From Malachius bipustulatus (Eukaryota; Arthropoda; Insecta; Coleoptera; Melyridae), in the NCBI GenBank assembly GCA_910589415.1, contig OU342630.1, positions 70,986,186 through 71,050,185 of the forward strand: a DNA stretch of 64,000 nucleotides, in the 5' to 3' direction. A model generated the notes under the pieces. The model worked only from the letters and a program-made list of their open reading frames with translations, was not told where the DNA came from and ran no database searches. This document shows, piece by piece, positions 1-12,545 of this stretch. A program made the translations under genes and the position numbers. The first letter of the stretch is position 1. Each line of letters opens with the position of its first letter.

Positions 1-2105
1 ATCTTGGAAACTTCCCTTATTACATTACCGTAGATATTCTTCCAACAAAGCTAAATCATAAGCCGTGAAAGGTGGTGTTTATCTTAGTCAGGGGAGGCGG
101 CAGTTCGCCAGTTGTTTAACTTGACTAATTGCGTTAAGGAGAAAAATCTCGACCCCCCGACTGCTGCATGAGCACTACGCGAGATGCGTGACCTCTACAT
201 GAGAGATGAAACCTCCCGCAATTGGGAATTTTTTTCAGGAGAAGGGGATTATATAAAAACATTTAATACGTAATTTATTTTGCACTAATTTCGCCATCAA
301 CATAAATGGAGATAAAAGATACTTACTTAGATACTATCACGTATGAAATTTATTATTTAATATTGTTGCGAGAACCTCGATAGATAGAACTGTCTGGAAA
401 AGTCTGAGGATGCAGGTTTCTAGACAGCTATCGATGTTCCATGACAGAACATCTAGAAATGTCTCTTGATGTTCAAGAATGTCAGTTGTCAACCTATAAG
501 ACGCGAATTCGGCAGGCATGGCCATCAGTCTGACAAAGTGAATGAACAGTAAAGTATAAAAAAGAAAGTATTTGAAGAGGTATATAATGGAATAGTAGAA
601 TCTAGTATGACGAATCTATAGTGGAAATAGTTTAGTTAGTATCCCGATACTGGTGAGAACAGTTTGTTTGTGGCAACTAACAGGCAAATGAAGAGAATTG
701 AGACAAATGAGAAACATTATTTTTAAGGGTTGAAGTTCCAATGAAAGAGCAATAATGGATTATCTTCCTTATTTGCATTAGATAGAGTCTAGGATGGAGA
801 TGTTAGTTGAAATCATAATGAAGCTTTTATCTAATATCAATAATTAAGAACGTCCCAATTATTTTCCTTCTCATAAATGAGTTAAAATTTGAACTGAAGT
901 GGAGGAGTCATTATTTAATAATTATCCTCGTAACTTCAACTTGAGTCTGAACTATATGAAAATATAATTATTTCTTGCTCGTACCGTTTTGACTATACCA
1001 ACATTCCCCTTTCATAAACAGAAAATTCAGGGTTTATTCTGGACGGTGTCCCGGTCAAAGAGCAATGGCTATCTCGTTTATCTTATGTTTAGATAAGCGT
1101 TTAGGGATGTGATTCAATGATGGTAATGACTTCATTTACAATAATGAAACTTTATCTACCAGAGCGTCCGCATAAAGTCCCTAACGTTTCATACGGAGTA
1201 AAAACAAAGTTGATAAAAGCTTGAAGCGAAGGCTTCTTACTTTAATATTAATGTAATTTGAAATGGAATAAGCGGAATAACACAAAAGTTGGTTAAAATT
1301 AATTTTAAATAAATAAGTATAGCTGATTGAAAAGTTACGGAATATCCAGTAGATGGCGTACATTGTTTTGCATTTTTTGCAGCCCAAAAACAACCTGGTG
1401 TTTTAGTTATAACAAAAATATATGGTTTCGAATAAAATATATTCGAGCCGTGTGTGTCGAAGCGGATAAGCTCCTTGACTATCGTTCGAAGGTTCGAACT
1501 CCGGTAGGGCAAGGAAACTTCTTTTCTTCCATATACTAAAATATTTCCAAATAATAAAATTAATAATTGTGACTTTAGTAAGAGTGCCAAGGAATCGAGC
1601 CATTGCCGTAGCAACATATGAAGATGTAGTTTTATCGATAAATTTATCCACTTGCATTCTTCCTTCCTCGATACAAAATATCCGATAGCAAACTGCGATA
1701 TTTGAGAAATCAAATGGACTCGTACGATCGAAATCCCGCGTAAATTTATAACTTTTCATATGCAACGTTCTTAAAATGGAAATTTGCTTGATGTTTGATG
1801 GTAGGATTGGTAGGTATTTATTCCTAAATTGTTTTCTTGCCTTATTTTTTTATAAAAAGAATTAAGATTAGACGTTCTCACCATCATCATTTTCCACTGA
1901 CGGTTTTTGTATGTCGGATTTAAGAGTGGCTGTACAAACTGTTGAGCCTCGGCTGCCCAAAATCTCCATAGAACGCCACTCCATAGAAATAGATAATTGA
2001 TAAGATCCACCAAATGGCGCAGTAGCAGTCGTAAGTGTGTCGAAGTGACTTATCGAGGTGGTAGTCATCTATTATGAACGGATTGTTAATATTTACAGTT
2101 TGCAC
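1..2105. other. Non-genic left flank
   Basis: No reading frame here resembles a known protein and no credible exon with splice sites was found. It may be intron of the minus-strand gene whose possible first exon lies at 9824-9893. Around 1455-1502 there is weak tRNA-like sequence, too degenerate to call as a SINE. Confidence 0.4.
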
Positions 2106-3115
2106 TATACAGGGTGTACCATGTATCCTTCTCTATATTGCTATCTCCTGAACGCTAAGAGATACAGGGTCGGTTAAATTAGAAAAAAGATGCGCAGTAT
2201 TGTGGCCATGTCGAATCCGTCAAGACATGCAAGATATCTGTGACTGCTCCTGAAATATCCTGAAAAAACTGAAAAATCGAGTTTTCTTATTTTTGCCATA
2301 TCTCGCTTATTATTAAAAATTAATAAATAACTTTTTGTAGGCTTACATAAGCCGTTAATATCTATCCATCTGTCATTACAAAAATTTTCAAGGCCGACTA
2401 GAACCAAAAGTTTTCACAGTCAACTTTCGTTTTTCTTATGGCTGCCATATTATTTTTTTATGTCGTTCGATATGAAAAAAATAGTGGAAATCCAAAATTA
2501 ATAAACTCAAAAAAAAATTTTTTATTTTATTTTTATTCTTTTTAAAAAGAAAAACCAAAATAAAAATCGTCGAAAAACGTCAACATTTGTCAAATACGCC
2601 GTAATAGTGCTTGCCTTAGATGGTTTTTTAATTTATCTATGAAATTCGGTCTTAAAAGTTGTCTTTTTTGTAAACAAAAAAGAATAAATTTTTTTTTAAT
2701 TTTTTTTTTGAAGTTTAACAATTTTTAGTTTTTATGATTTTTTTTATACCGAACAACATAAAAAAACAATATGGTGGCCATAAGAAAAATAAAAGTTGAC
2801 TATGAAAATCCTGGGATTTAGTCGGCTTTGAAAATTTTTGAAATGTCATCAGATGGGTAGCTCTTGCCGACTTATGTAAGCCCACAAAAAATTATTTATT
2901 AATCTCCAATAATAAAAAAGATATGGCAAAAATAAGAAATCTCGATTTTTCAGTTTTTTCAGGATATTTCAGGAACGGTCACAGATATTTTGCATGTCTT
3001 GACTGATTCGAGATGGCCACAAAATTGCGCTTCTTTCGACTTGTTTAACCGACCCTGTATCTGTTAGCGTTAAGAGATAGCAATATAGAGAAGGATACAT
3101 GGTGCACCCTGTATA
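2106..3115. mobile_element. Fold-back element, TATACAGGGTG ends
   Basis: The two ends are inverted copies: the left begins TATACAGGGTGTACCATGTA and the right ends with its complement. The arms stay recognisable for about 350-400 bp each, so most of the 1 kb would fold into one hairpin. There is no coding capacity. It is bordered by TA, as expected for a Tc1/mariner-type MITE, but the superfamily is an inference. Confidence 0.8.
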
Positions 3116-3590
3116 AATTGCATTATAAAAAAACAAGAAGTTGGCTCAATTGATTCTTTGTAGTCATTGAATGAGGAGAAACTGGGTTTGATGATTTGAT
3201 TTGACTGATCTAATTTTCAAATTCGGGGAATGTCATCAGAGTAACTGAAACTGAACCCCTCGGCTTTCTGCAACAGAAATGAGATACTGAAAAATTAATG
3301 CTTGTGAGTTAAACCACTTTCTGTAACTGTTCATGGAAAACGTCTACCCGTCCATTGTTGATCCCTCAAATGATGCTCCTGCTAATCCTATAGTAAAGTG
3401 CTCGAATACTTCCACAGCAGTTTAAGATCCCCATAGTCTGATTTGGAACGTGATTCATGAAGGTAGGAGATGAGTATCATTCATTTAGCACCCTTCAGGG
3501 GGTTCGCAAATCGGAACATCGAATAAATTTCTACAATTGGCTGCTTCAGATTCAGAAGCTTCATCAAAAGGATGAAACCTTAATTTGACA

Positions 3591-4291
3591 TATACAGGGG
3601 GTGTCCCGTAATATGCGGGCAGTCCCCCGGATTTGGGTAAATTTAGTAAAAAAAAAAAAAATTGCTAAAGATTTATTCCTACGAGACATCCCTCCAAAGA
3701 TATACTTAAAGTTAAGGAAGGGTTGAATTAAAAATATAAGGCTGATCAGACCAAACTTGAAAATTATGACATTAAATGACACCATCTCTTCCGAAGCCTG
3801 CTTCATCCGTACCCAATATGGATTGAAGGAATGCCGGATTTTGTAGTTTGTACATAATATGTAGTTTTGTACAAACCACTGTGAAAATTGTACTCTGGCA
3901 GGAAAGTCTACTGAACTAAGAACATGTACTTTATGGACATGGTAAGGATTTAGCATTTGTTCGAATTTACTTACAATTTTGAAAATTCCTTCGCTGTATC
4001 ACCTAAAAGGACGTTTATCCTCGCGTTTATCTCGATAACGGTTCGCTCTATCGAAATAAATCATGATACATTTTTTATGTAAGAAATATGAAACTAAAAG
4101 AAAATTAGTTAAAAGAAAAAAAGTTTTTGCAGAAATAGATTTTCAACCCTTAACGTTGAGTGATAGGTAATAACTTTACAGGGGTGTCTCGTATATAGGA
4201 ATAAATCTTATGACTATTTTTTTCATTTATTTTTATACTAAATTCACCCAAATCCGGGAGATTGCCCACATATTATAGGACAGCCTGTATA
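3591..4291. mobile_element. Fold-back element (GTGTCCCGTAATATG family)
   Basis: Left and right ends are inverted repeats: acaggggtgtcccgtaatat against its diverged complement at 4260-4291. The conserved subterminal stretch 'ggatttgggtaaatttag' is seen in both arms. A one-armed relative lies at 22014-22480. Non-coding. Confidence 0.75.
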
Positions 4292-6349
4292 ATATGTGAA
4301 TCGATGAAGCCTACTTCAATAATTATGATTCACCGTAAAATCTATGTCCTGTGTATGTAGGCTCAAGAAAATTATAATCCGTTCTTCCTCGTCTTCTTCT
4401 ACAGGTGGTCCAATACCATCTCCCTCGCCATCTCCAATATAAATCTGCCGCCGTATCTGACGACTGCGAAAAACAGATCCGTAACATATAGAGGTGGGCG
4501 AATAGTACATTATGCAACATGCAAAGTGATAATCTTTCCAGTTTCTTATTTGAGCATTCGCGACGAAATGGTCCGCCGTGGGTTCGTTTTTATAGCATTA
4601 ACGGTTGTTCAAATACGTTCCGAAGAAATTTATACTACATACGATACGAGTATACTGCATGTCAAATTGCCTGGGCATGGCTTCATTCCATCTAAGGAAA
4701 CCATCTTGAAATGGGTGGAAAAGTTTTAAGATAAGAGTATTGTAAGCTATCGACTCTTTGGCACATGCAGAAGTGTCTCTAAATAATAGTGGGGACAATA
4801 ATAGTACCCACTTTTTGATTGGACAGTCGCCATCTCGCATGTCGGCCAATAAAGATTAATTAAAACGTATGTTAGATGTTTCTGCTAGGATACGTCAAGT
4901 AATGTGTGGATGCTAGGATAAGTCAATTATGCGGTTGCTGCATGCGTTAAGTAAAATATAAACTTTAATTTCATTTGTCATAATTTAACATGCGCAACAT
5001 ACCGGTGAGAGAAGAGCTTAGGCTCTATTGGCTCTAAAAAAATGTACTCACAACTCACAGCTGAATCATAAAACTTATTTAACAATTTCAAGCTTGTACT
5101 CATCAATAGAATGTTCCGAAAAATTTCGAAGTAAACCAAATCTTAAACTAGAAATCGCTTGAAAAGCACAAGTATGTTATCCTAATTTTTGCCATCGACA
5201 ACTAGAACCAAAAAATGTTTTTTTGCGACCAATCTGTAGGTGGGAAGGATTTACGTATACCTACGTATTTCCAAAAACGATTCAGAAAAAGTGGAATCTC
5301 CTTGGACCAAATTGCAACATTTTTTCCAGAACATCAGGCCAGGGAGATGCCCATGCAAGAGGGTAACAGTTTGAGAAGTGAGCTTTCTATAAGGGCCCGG
5401 GCCGAATCTGGGCCTGACATTTTATTAGATAAATTATTAGTCTTCTTCGCAGGAGTTATACGACACTTTGAATGCGACTGAAAATTTAGGGTGGGCGGAA
5501 TTTTTGCTCGCAAGTGTAGACGGCACATTCAGGGCCGGACTAGGAAATTATGACTTTTTCGCCAACAGGACCCCCCCACCCTCACTCATCAGTGTCTTGT
5601 AAGGTATTGCCGAGGTTTTGGTTTTGCGGCAATATTCAGTTCTGCGCAAATATTTTAATGTTCAAGGTTACGCAATTTCGCAGTAATTGAAAATGCGCTT
5701 GCCTGCCCTTTGAGTTTTCGAAAAACTTGCATTTTTTTTTAAGCGAATTAATGTAAAAATGGGAAAAAACTTTAGAACTAAATTAAAAAGATGAATAGAA
5801 TATTTTCCAAAATTTGGCGTGTGTAAAAAAATTAAACTTTTTATGAGTTAGTCAGTTGCGGAGGTAAGACAGGGTCCTATTTTTAAGGAATTTGAGTGAA
5901 ATTTTTACAGTAGGCACAACTACCTATTTCAGGAAGCACAAATGACGGAGATGATCAAAACTTGCGCCAATTGTTTATAAAAAATACACCCATTTAGGGA
6001 CTGATGCGCGAGAAGTTTTTACGAGGTTTTTACAATTCCAGCCATCTGTTGTTGGGTTAGTGATTGTGAATCGTGCGTGAATCATGAATCAATGCATAAT
6101 AAAACAATAAATCAAACTAAAAAAAAACGTGTTATTTTTCTACCTCCGGTCTGGAGTCCGTTGTCTGGCTGATGTCACCTCTCAAACATTGTCATTTATT
6201 GCAGATTAGAAGCTATCTTCCATGCAGAATTTTGTTTTTATTAGAGAATTACATATACAAACGCTTTGTTAAATAATGTTTACTGGGTGATGGCGCTCTG
6301 CTCGCACCTCCTCTCACTCCCAAGTCGTCGGCGCCTCCAGGCTACAGCT
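4292..6349. other. Non-genic, nothing assigned
   Basis: An open frame at 5215-5481 (+, 88 codons) has no recognisable domain, no splice context and no family resemblance, so it is not called a gene. The rest is AT-rich and shows no clear repeat structure. Confidence 0.4.
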
Positions 6350-6413
6350 TATACAGGGTGTTAACTGTATATAAGCTTGGCCAAACTTCAGGGGACGATT
6401 TTTTGAGTGTTTA

Positions 6414-6822
6414 TACAGGGTTATTGGTAAATTAACCCTAACATGCAGTATACAAAACTACAAAATTTTTGAGATTATTTGTTGAAGTTGTTTTGATTTA
6501 TTTTTCATTTTTTGTTTTCTTTTAAATTTTCATAAATGATCGAAATACTCCCGTACATTTTTTATTCCAAACGGAAGACCATAGTGTTGGACAAGTAGTA
6601 GGTACTTATTTCAGTAAAAAAAATTGAAAAAGTTTAAAATAGGCACGTTTATTGAAAATTACATTTCAAAATATTCAAATCTATTTTTTTAAGAAAAATT
6701 GAAAATTGAAATATCTCAAAATTTGAGTTTTGTATGGTGATGTAGGGGTTAATTTACCTACTCCTTACCTCTTGTTTTATCAGATCACCAAAGGAATGTA
6801 TCCAGTTACCAATAACCCTGTA
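6414..6822. mobile_element. Nested TIR element with TA duplication
   Basis: Ends are TACAGGGTTATTGGTAA and its complement, flanked on both sides by TA. It sits inside the left arm of the larger fold-back element, so it inserted later. Non-coding and mariner-like in its TA target. Confidence 0.7.
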
Positions 6823-7865
6823 TATACCTAAGGCGAAAAGTTCATATAAACATAGGTCCCGAAATCCGCATTTTCAAGGTAAAATCGCATTTTTCGAAAA
6901 TATCAAATTATCTTAAATATACTTTACCCTCGACTTTACCCAATTTCGTTGAAATTTGGCAGACTCATTTGCTGTGAAGGGGCTAATTTAGCCATAACTG
7001 TAATACAATTATCAAGTCCAGTGACGTCCTGGGGAGCACCTCAAAAAAAAAAAAAAGAAAAACAATTCGCCATTCGATTTTTCTTGAATTCTTATTTTTT
7101 GTCAGATCAAGCAATTAAAATCCAACTTCTTTGTCTCTTGAATCTTCTTCGTATCTTGGTTATAGTTTTGAAAAAAAAAATTATTAAAATTATATACCTC
7201 TGAACCACGTAAGAAGCATGGTGAACAATTTCTTTTGGAAAATTTTTTTTAACTATTTTTTAATAATAATAAATAATTAAATAACAACAAATAATAATCA
7301 TAAATGAGTCAATTTTCATAACATCTAAACTAACGAATTTTTTTTCCAATATTTCTTGGTTGGTCCAGGGATATATTAGGTATGCAATTAAGTAAGTGGA
7401 TTCTATTTTTTATTTCAAAAACTAATCAACTAATCAGATAAGAAAATAATTTAAGAGACACAAAAGCTGTATTTTTAATTGCTGAAGCTGACAAAAAATA
7501 AGAATTCAAGAAAAAGCCAGTGGCGTAGGTACTTTTTTTGTGTTTTTTTAAATAATAATCGTTGAGGTGCTTCCTGGGACGTCTCTGGACTTGATAATTT
7601 TTTTCCAGTTAGGAATAAATTAGCCCCTTGCTACAGTAAATGAAACTGTCAAATTTCAAGTTTCAACAACATTATTGCGTAAATATTGAAGATATTTTCG
7701 AAAAAAACTATTTTTTTTTTAATAAAAGTGTAACTCCCTGATGTACTTATCTTGGAAAATATCAATTTCCGGGCTTTGTTTATATGAACTTTTCATCTTA
7801 TACCTAATCACTCTAAGAATCGCCTCTTGAAGTTATGGCCAAGCTTATACAGTAAACACCGAGGT

Positions 7866-8815
7866 GGTAATTATTTACATCGGTGTGTCCTAAGTTCCAT
7901 CAATTTTTTCGGGACCGAGGAGCAAAATAGGGGTGCTGGGTGGGTAAGAAGCTAAAAACAACCATTGCAAATTAATATTAAGGTCACAACTAATAAGGCC
8001 TCTTTGACACTACGGTCGCATTTATATTTTCTTCTTCACTTTCAGGGCAAGGAATATCTTCGAGATTAGCAGTAGCACGATTTTTATTTTTAATTTTGCA
8101 TTTACAGTCTTTTGCTTTTGGTTTTCCTCTTTTGTCAATTGCTTTTCCCATTTATCAAACGTCAGTTTGATTTTTCAATCCAAATTCCTCTTTTGTCAAA
8201 TGAGATTCCTTTTATATGAAATGCTTTTCCAATGTTTATTATGATTTCACTGTACGTAAATAGGAAAAGCAATTGACACAAAGTGAAACTGATTTGACAT
8301 AATAGGAAATTTATTGATAAATCAATGACTATAATCATTGATAGATAGAAAAATAAGAAAATCATTTGACAAATAAGGAAAAGCAATTGACAAAAGAGGA
8401 AAACCAAAAGCAAAAGACTGTATTTTGCTTTTGCATTCCAAAAATCGTGACATCGTTCGGTATACTCTGGATACGATATGGGAAATCCTCGGAGAAATCT
8501 TATATCCGGTCGAATCCCTCTCTGTATCGTGCCCATGCATCCGCCGCTTACGATCCGGTTGGCTTTGATGCATATTTATCATTTAGAGTGCATGCTTCTT
8601 ATATGTATTTAGTATTTTTATACGCCGGCTACCCAGGACCGGACTCATTAGAGCGGTTCTTCGGGCCTTTTTTTGGCTAACCATTCATTTGCAAAGCAAA
8701 TGAATACCTTCCTGGTGTTACTATAGGTACGTCCTCCACCTCTATATTACATATACGAGTACAATACATAGGTGCCATAGTGAAACTGTAGGACACGCGG
8801 ATGTAAATAATGACC
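7866..8815. mobile_element. Family-A MITE copy 1 (8-bp TSD)
   Basis: Terminal repeat GGTAATTATTTACATC pairs with the right end GATGTAAATAATGACC. Flanking 8-mers ACCGAGGT (7858-7865) and ACGGAGGT (8816-8823) differ by one base and look like the target duplication. An 8-bp duplication is typical of hAT elements. Two other copies lie at 18759-19309 and 30539-31927. It carries an internal 316-bp insertion. Confidence 0.8.
8105..8420. mobile_element. Small TIR element inside family-A copy 1
   Basis: The first and last 44 bp are near-perfect inverted repeats starting CAGTCTTTTGCTTTTGG, flanked by TA on both sides. Comparison with family-A copy 2 shows uninterrupted sequence at the matching site, which confirms an insertion. 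Non-coding, mariner-type MITE. Confidence 0.8.
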
Positions 8816-8837
8816 ACGGAGGTAATCACCCTGTATA

Positions 8838-9823
8838 GCCTTATGCGATAATCGCTCTCTAAGCATATTATCAGCCTTTTATATTATTATACCTGCCTAC
8901 TGTATAATTTTTTCAGTAGGTATTAACAACTGTACAATAACTGCAAAATCAAGGTAGCTCAACTGTGACTAATAAACAAAGCAATTACCTACCAACTTTG
9001 ATTGGATAAATATTATTAAAATGAGAAATAAAAGAGAGGCTGTGGAAATTTGTGTCTATCAATTTAATGAGGCATTTAATTTAAAATTACAATATATTTG
9101 GTTGTTATAGGTAGCAGCCTATAGAGGCAGAGGCTCGCCCCCGAGCTCGCCCCTTATTAGGTATTGTTTTTCCTCGTTTTATAAACATTACAAAATCAAG
9201 GACCCTATAAAATAAATTGTAGGACCTACCTTGTCAAACACAAAAAACTAAATAAAAACGAACTTTGATTCGCTAATAATGAGAGGGAAATGCACTTCTT
9301 CATTAGGACATGACTTTACACACATGCAACAAACAGAAAGTGCATTGTTTATTAAAAAACAATGAAGAATGAATGCTTATTTATAATGTAAAATGATCTT
9401 ATTAGTCATTAACTTAACTAGCAAACTATCTAGTTATTTTTTATTTTGTTTATTTTTGTTTGTGTGCTACACCAGCTAATCTCTGAGGTCTTAGGACTTC
9501 TGTCCACTGATAATAATAATAAATTGTTATTATTATAAATACAAAACAGCAGTAGTCATTTTTTAGTAGTCACTGGTTTTATGTTAACAAACTGCTGAAT
9601 GTTTTGTAAGGATAGGAGGTATCCAAAGATGAAGATTAATAAAATAAATCGTAGGTTTTCTTGCAGCAAAAAAATATTTTACAAGGGGATATTGAACACA
9701 AATCTGCAAATGATATGAGACAAAGAAGTCTCAAAAAGACATGAACAGCGAAAAAATATTATCAGTCATTGATAAAGTGGACGAGAAATAATAAAATAAT
9801 TTTTGAAGTGTTTAAAAACTTAC
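8838..9823. other. Non-genic; possible intron
   Basis: AT-rich with no recognisable coding sequence. If the exon call at 9824-9893 is right, this is the start of its first intron, and the rest of that gene lies mostly beyond the left edge. Confidence 0.35.
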
Positions 9824-9893
9824 CATCTTTCATAGCTCTAGCCTGCGTGGCGGAAGATCCACTGCTATGACTTTTGTCAACTGTACAATACAT
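9824..9893 (-). CDS. Possible first coding exon, unidentified gene
   Basis: On the minus strand an ATG at 9893 opens a frame of 23 codons (starting MYCTVDKSHSSGSS) that runs into a strong splice donor, GATG|GTAAGT. An in-frame TAG lies about 50 bases upstream. The region further upstream (9990-10060) is locally GC-richer, as around an insect promoter. No matching downstream exon is visible between here and position 1, so the gene would continue out of the window. The protein is not recognised. It could also be chance sequence with a good donor. Confidence 0.3.
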
Positions 9894-11329
9894 AATAACA
9901 CTCTGAGTCACTATAATATTAGCCACTCTCACCTAATTAAAATAATCATAATTATTATAACTTGGATTATTTCAGTTTTGTACGAACTTTCCGCTAAGAT
10001 CCTACACAACAATCCGCTGCGGCGGCCATAACTATTTTTGTTTACTAATCGGCTTGCAGATGGCGTTGAACTCTGCAATGCTAGACGACTGACCTTGATT
10101 TTGATTCTGCAAGAAAAAACCGTCTGCGCGTTATTCTGTTGATGATTTCCAATCTCATGAATGGGAATTGACAGAACTATAATTAAATTAATTTTTGCCA
10201 GCTTTAGGAGACTTGAAAAGCAATTTAAACCGGTAAATAAGGGCTATGAGAATTTATTTAAATGATTGAGACCACAAAGTCGTAATTCTTCAAAATAAAA
10301 TAAAGAGTATTACGAGAAATACAATTGACACTGTCATAGTGAAGTGACAAGTAATCGTGTCATTGCCATCAACTGTCAATAATATCATTGAATGTATTTC
10401 AATAATAATCTAATATACACTCAAGCTCTAAGGGGATGAGTTCGAAAGGCGCAGCTGCGCGGCTTACTGCATTTTCGGTTTTTCAGTAAAAATATCTGAA
10501 CCTGGAAAGATAGTATCATGAAATTCATGTACATATGCCTAAGGTTTCTTCTATATTAAAAATAAATTTAAACAATCATATTTTATTCCTTCATGCATCT
10601 CCAAAGTTGTAGCTTGTTGGGAAAGATATTTATATATTTAATGATATTTATGTAAATAAAGATAAATAAATATGATATGATTTAGTTGCAACTTGATTTC
10701 ATAAAATATTTTGGCGATACTACGCAAAAGGAAATTTATTATAATTTATTGCCGTAAAGAAAGGTAATAATTATCAGTTATTAATCATAATAAAGAAATC
10801 AAGTTGAAACGAGATTTTTTTTTGAGCATCAGCAATATAATAGAGAGTTATACTGTCATCTCTGCTGACAGCATGGAAGCCATGTAAACATCGTTCAATT
10901 TATAAGCCACATTTATCTAGAAAATTAAAATTGTCCCAGATTTATTTGAACAGAAATGTATGTCAACACTGTCGGCAAATTACTACTGTAACTGTATGAG
11001 GTCAATGCGCAATCTGTGACGTCACGCGTTGACCAGCTTCATACGACATGGCAGTAATAATAATACCGTGAATTGGATTAGAACATAGCATAATAATGCG
11101 GCAGTCAATTCATTTCTGTCAAAATATTGATTTTAGGTGTAAATATATAGAGTCGTTGAGAGGGAATTCATATGAACGGTCTAGAGGAAAAACGACAAGG
11201 TTCCATTTTTTTATATAAAAGTTAAGAAAAACGAAATTAAAAGTAGGAGCCTCATTGTTTCTCCACTGTGCTGCTTATTTTCAACCACGCAGTTTTTAAT
11301 GGAACCTCATTTTTTGTCTCCGCTGTAAC
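9894..11329. other. Intergenic, candidate promoter region
   Basis: Contains a short CpG-containing patch near 10005-10060 and AT-rich sequence without coding signal. It would hold the minus-strand promoter of the exon at 9824-9893 if that exon is real. Confidence 0.35.
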
Positions 11330-12085
11330 GTTTTAGGTATTGATAATTCATTATAATTGATAAAACATTACATTTTTGTATTAAAGTAATAACTCCACGA
11401 ACTAAAAGGCTTTAACCAGTTTGATTGTGGTTTGAACCAATCTTCTAGTGCGGTTAGTAGAGTTTTGAGACAGGAGAAAGGGTAGTCATCACTGACAGTT
11501 CAGAGGGGTGAGCTGACCCAAAAAGATGTTCAAGTTCAAAGTTATTTTTGTTTACGAATATACATTCATTTCATACTCTGTGGCCCGTGGCTACATAGAA
11601 AATATAAAAGGCTCATCGAGATCCTAACCTAAGTAAGGCTGTTAATAACTGTTATGTATTAACTTAAATTATACTGCAGGATGACCGTTTATCCCCATAT
11701 TTTCAATATTATAAAAAATGCAGATGAAGACTTCCAACAATAACAAATCATGCTAATGCAAAATGTTCTATAATATGAAAGCTGTTGTAACAAACTACTT
11801 AATCAACGGTCGTGTTATAAGTGTGGCTTTGAATTCGGAACATTGTAGGATTTGTAGGAGAAAATTGAAAAGGGGCCAATCTCAACCTTCTTCAGCCTTT
11901 CCAGTTAATTTTATAGTTGGGTTATCTTTGAATTTAATTGTAAACTGGCAGTGGCAGATATGACATGACTGATGACAGCGGTTCAAAAACCTTTATTTTC
12001 CTGCATAATATCAAACTAGTGACGTCATCCTTTAATACGCTTCAAACCAGTGGCTGCACTAGCTGCATCAGCTAACCTTCTAATA
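11330..12085. mobile_element. Dispersed repeat family D, older copy
   Basis: Colinear with 45585-46413 over most of its length. Shared blocks include 'accagtttgattgtggttt', 'aatcaacggtcgtg', 'agtgtggctttgaat' and 'aatacgcttcaaaccagtgg'. This copy is more degenerate at its ends than the right-hand one. No conserved reading frame. Confidence 0.65.
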
Positions 12086-12545
12086 AGCTAACGCCTGTCA
12101 CAGCAGTGACGTCCTTTAGCGTCACTGAAGTAACATATTTTAACTGTTCTCGTACGACTTTAAAGTACGCATGTGCAGCGTCTTAGAGCCTGAGTTCTTT
12201 TTATTATTTTGAAAACAAGAATAGTTAAAAGCACCGCTACCAGAGAGCGCAATAGTAAATTTAAATTTTGAGTTTTGAGTTTGACACACAGCAAATTAAC
12301 CGTAACCTAAAAATGTTTACCATTCATCATTCATCACCTTTTACAAAATTTTACAATGTTGTTGAGTGAATATTGAACATTTTTTAAACAAATAACACGT
12401 TGAATGTTTGAATGGATGCTATAATGTTGCTGTGATGTGGCAATTATATAATAATTGATACAATGTAATTCATTAAAGACATGAATAAGTTTGAATAACT
12501 TCAACTAACATTACATTAGATTTTCAATTATTACAATCTTGTAAC

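Larger units (their letters stand above)
6350..8837. mobile_element. Outer fold-back element hosting three later insertions
   Basis: The left arm (TATACAGGGTGTTAACTG... , 6350-7000) pairs with a right arm (about 7450-7865). The right arm resumes after an inserted element and ends CACCCTGTATA at 8824-8837. Paired stretches include the sequence around 6960-7050 against 7563-7650. Inside it are a 409-bp element (6414-6822), a family-A element (7866-8815) and, within that, a 316-bp element (8105-8420). Confidence 0.75.

Noticed and set aside
1455..1502. tRNA-derived SINE head (plus strand, 'gcggataagct' and 'ggttcgaactcc')
   Set aside because: Box B has the conserved C replaced and the T stem does not pair. 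No second copy in the window supports it.
5215..5481. 88-codon open frame as a small gene
   Set aside because: No recognisable family, no splice or promoter context, and composition like surrounding non-coding DNA.
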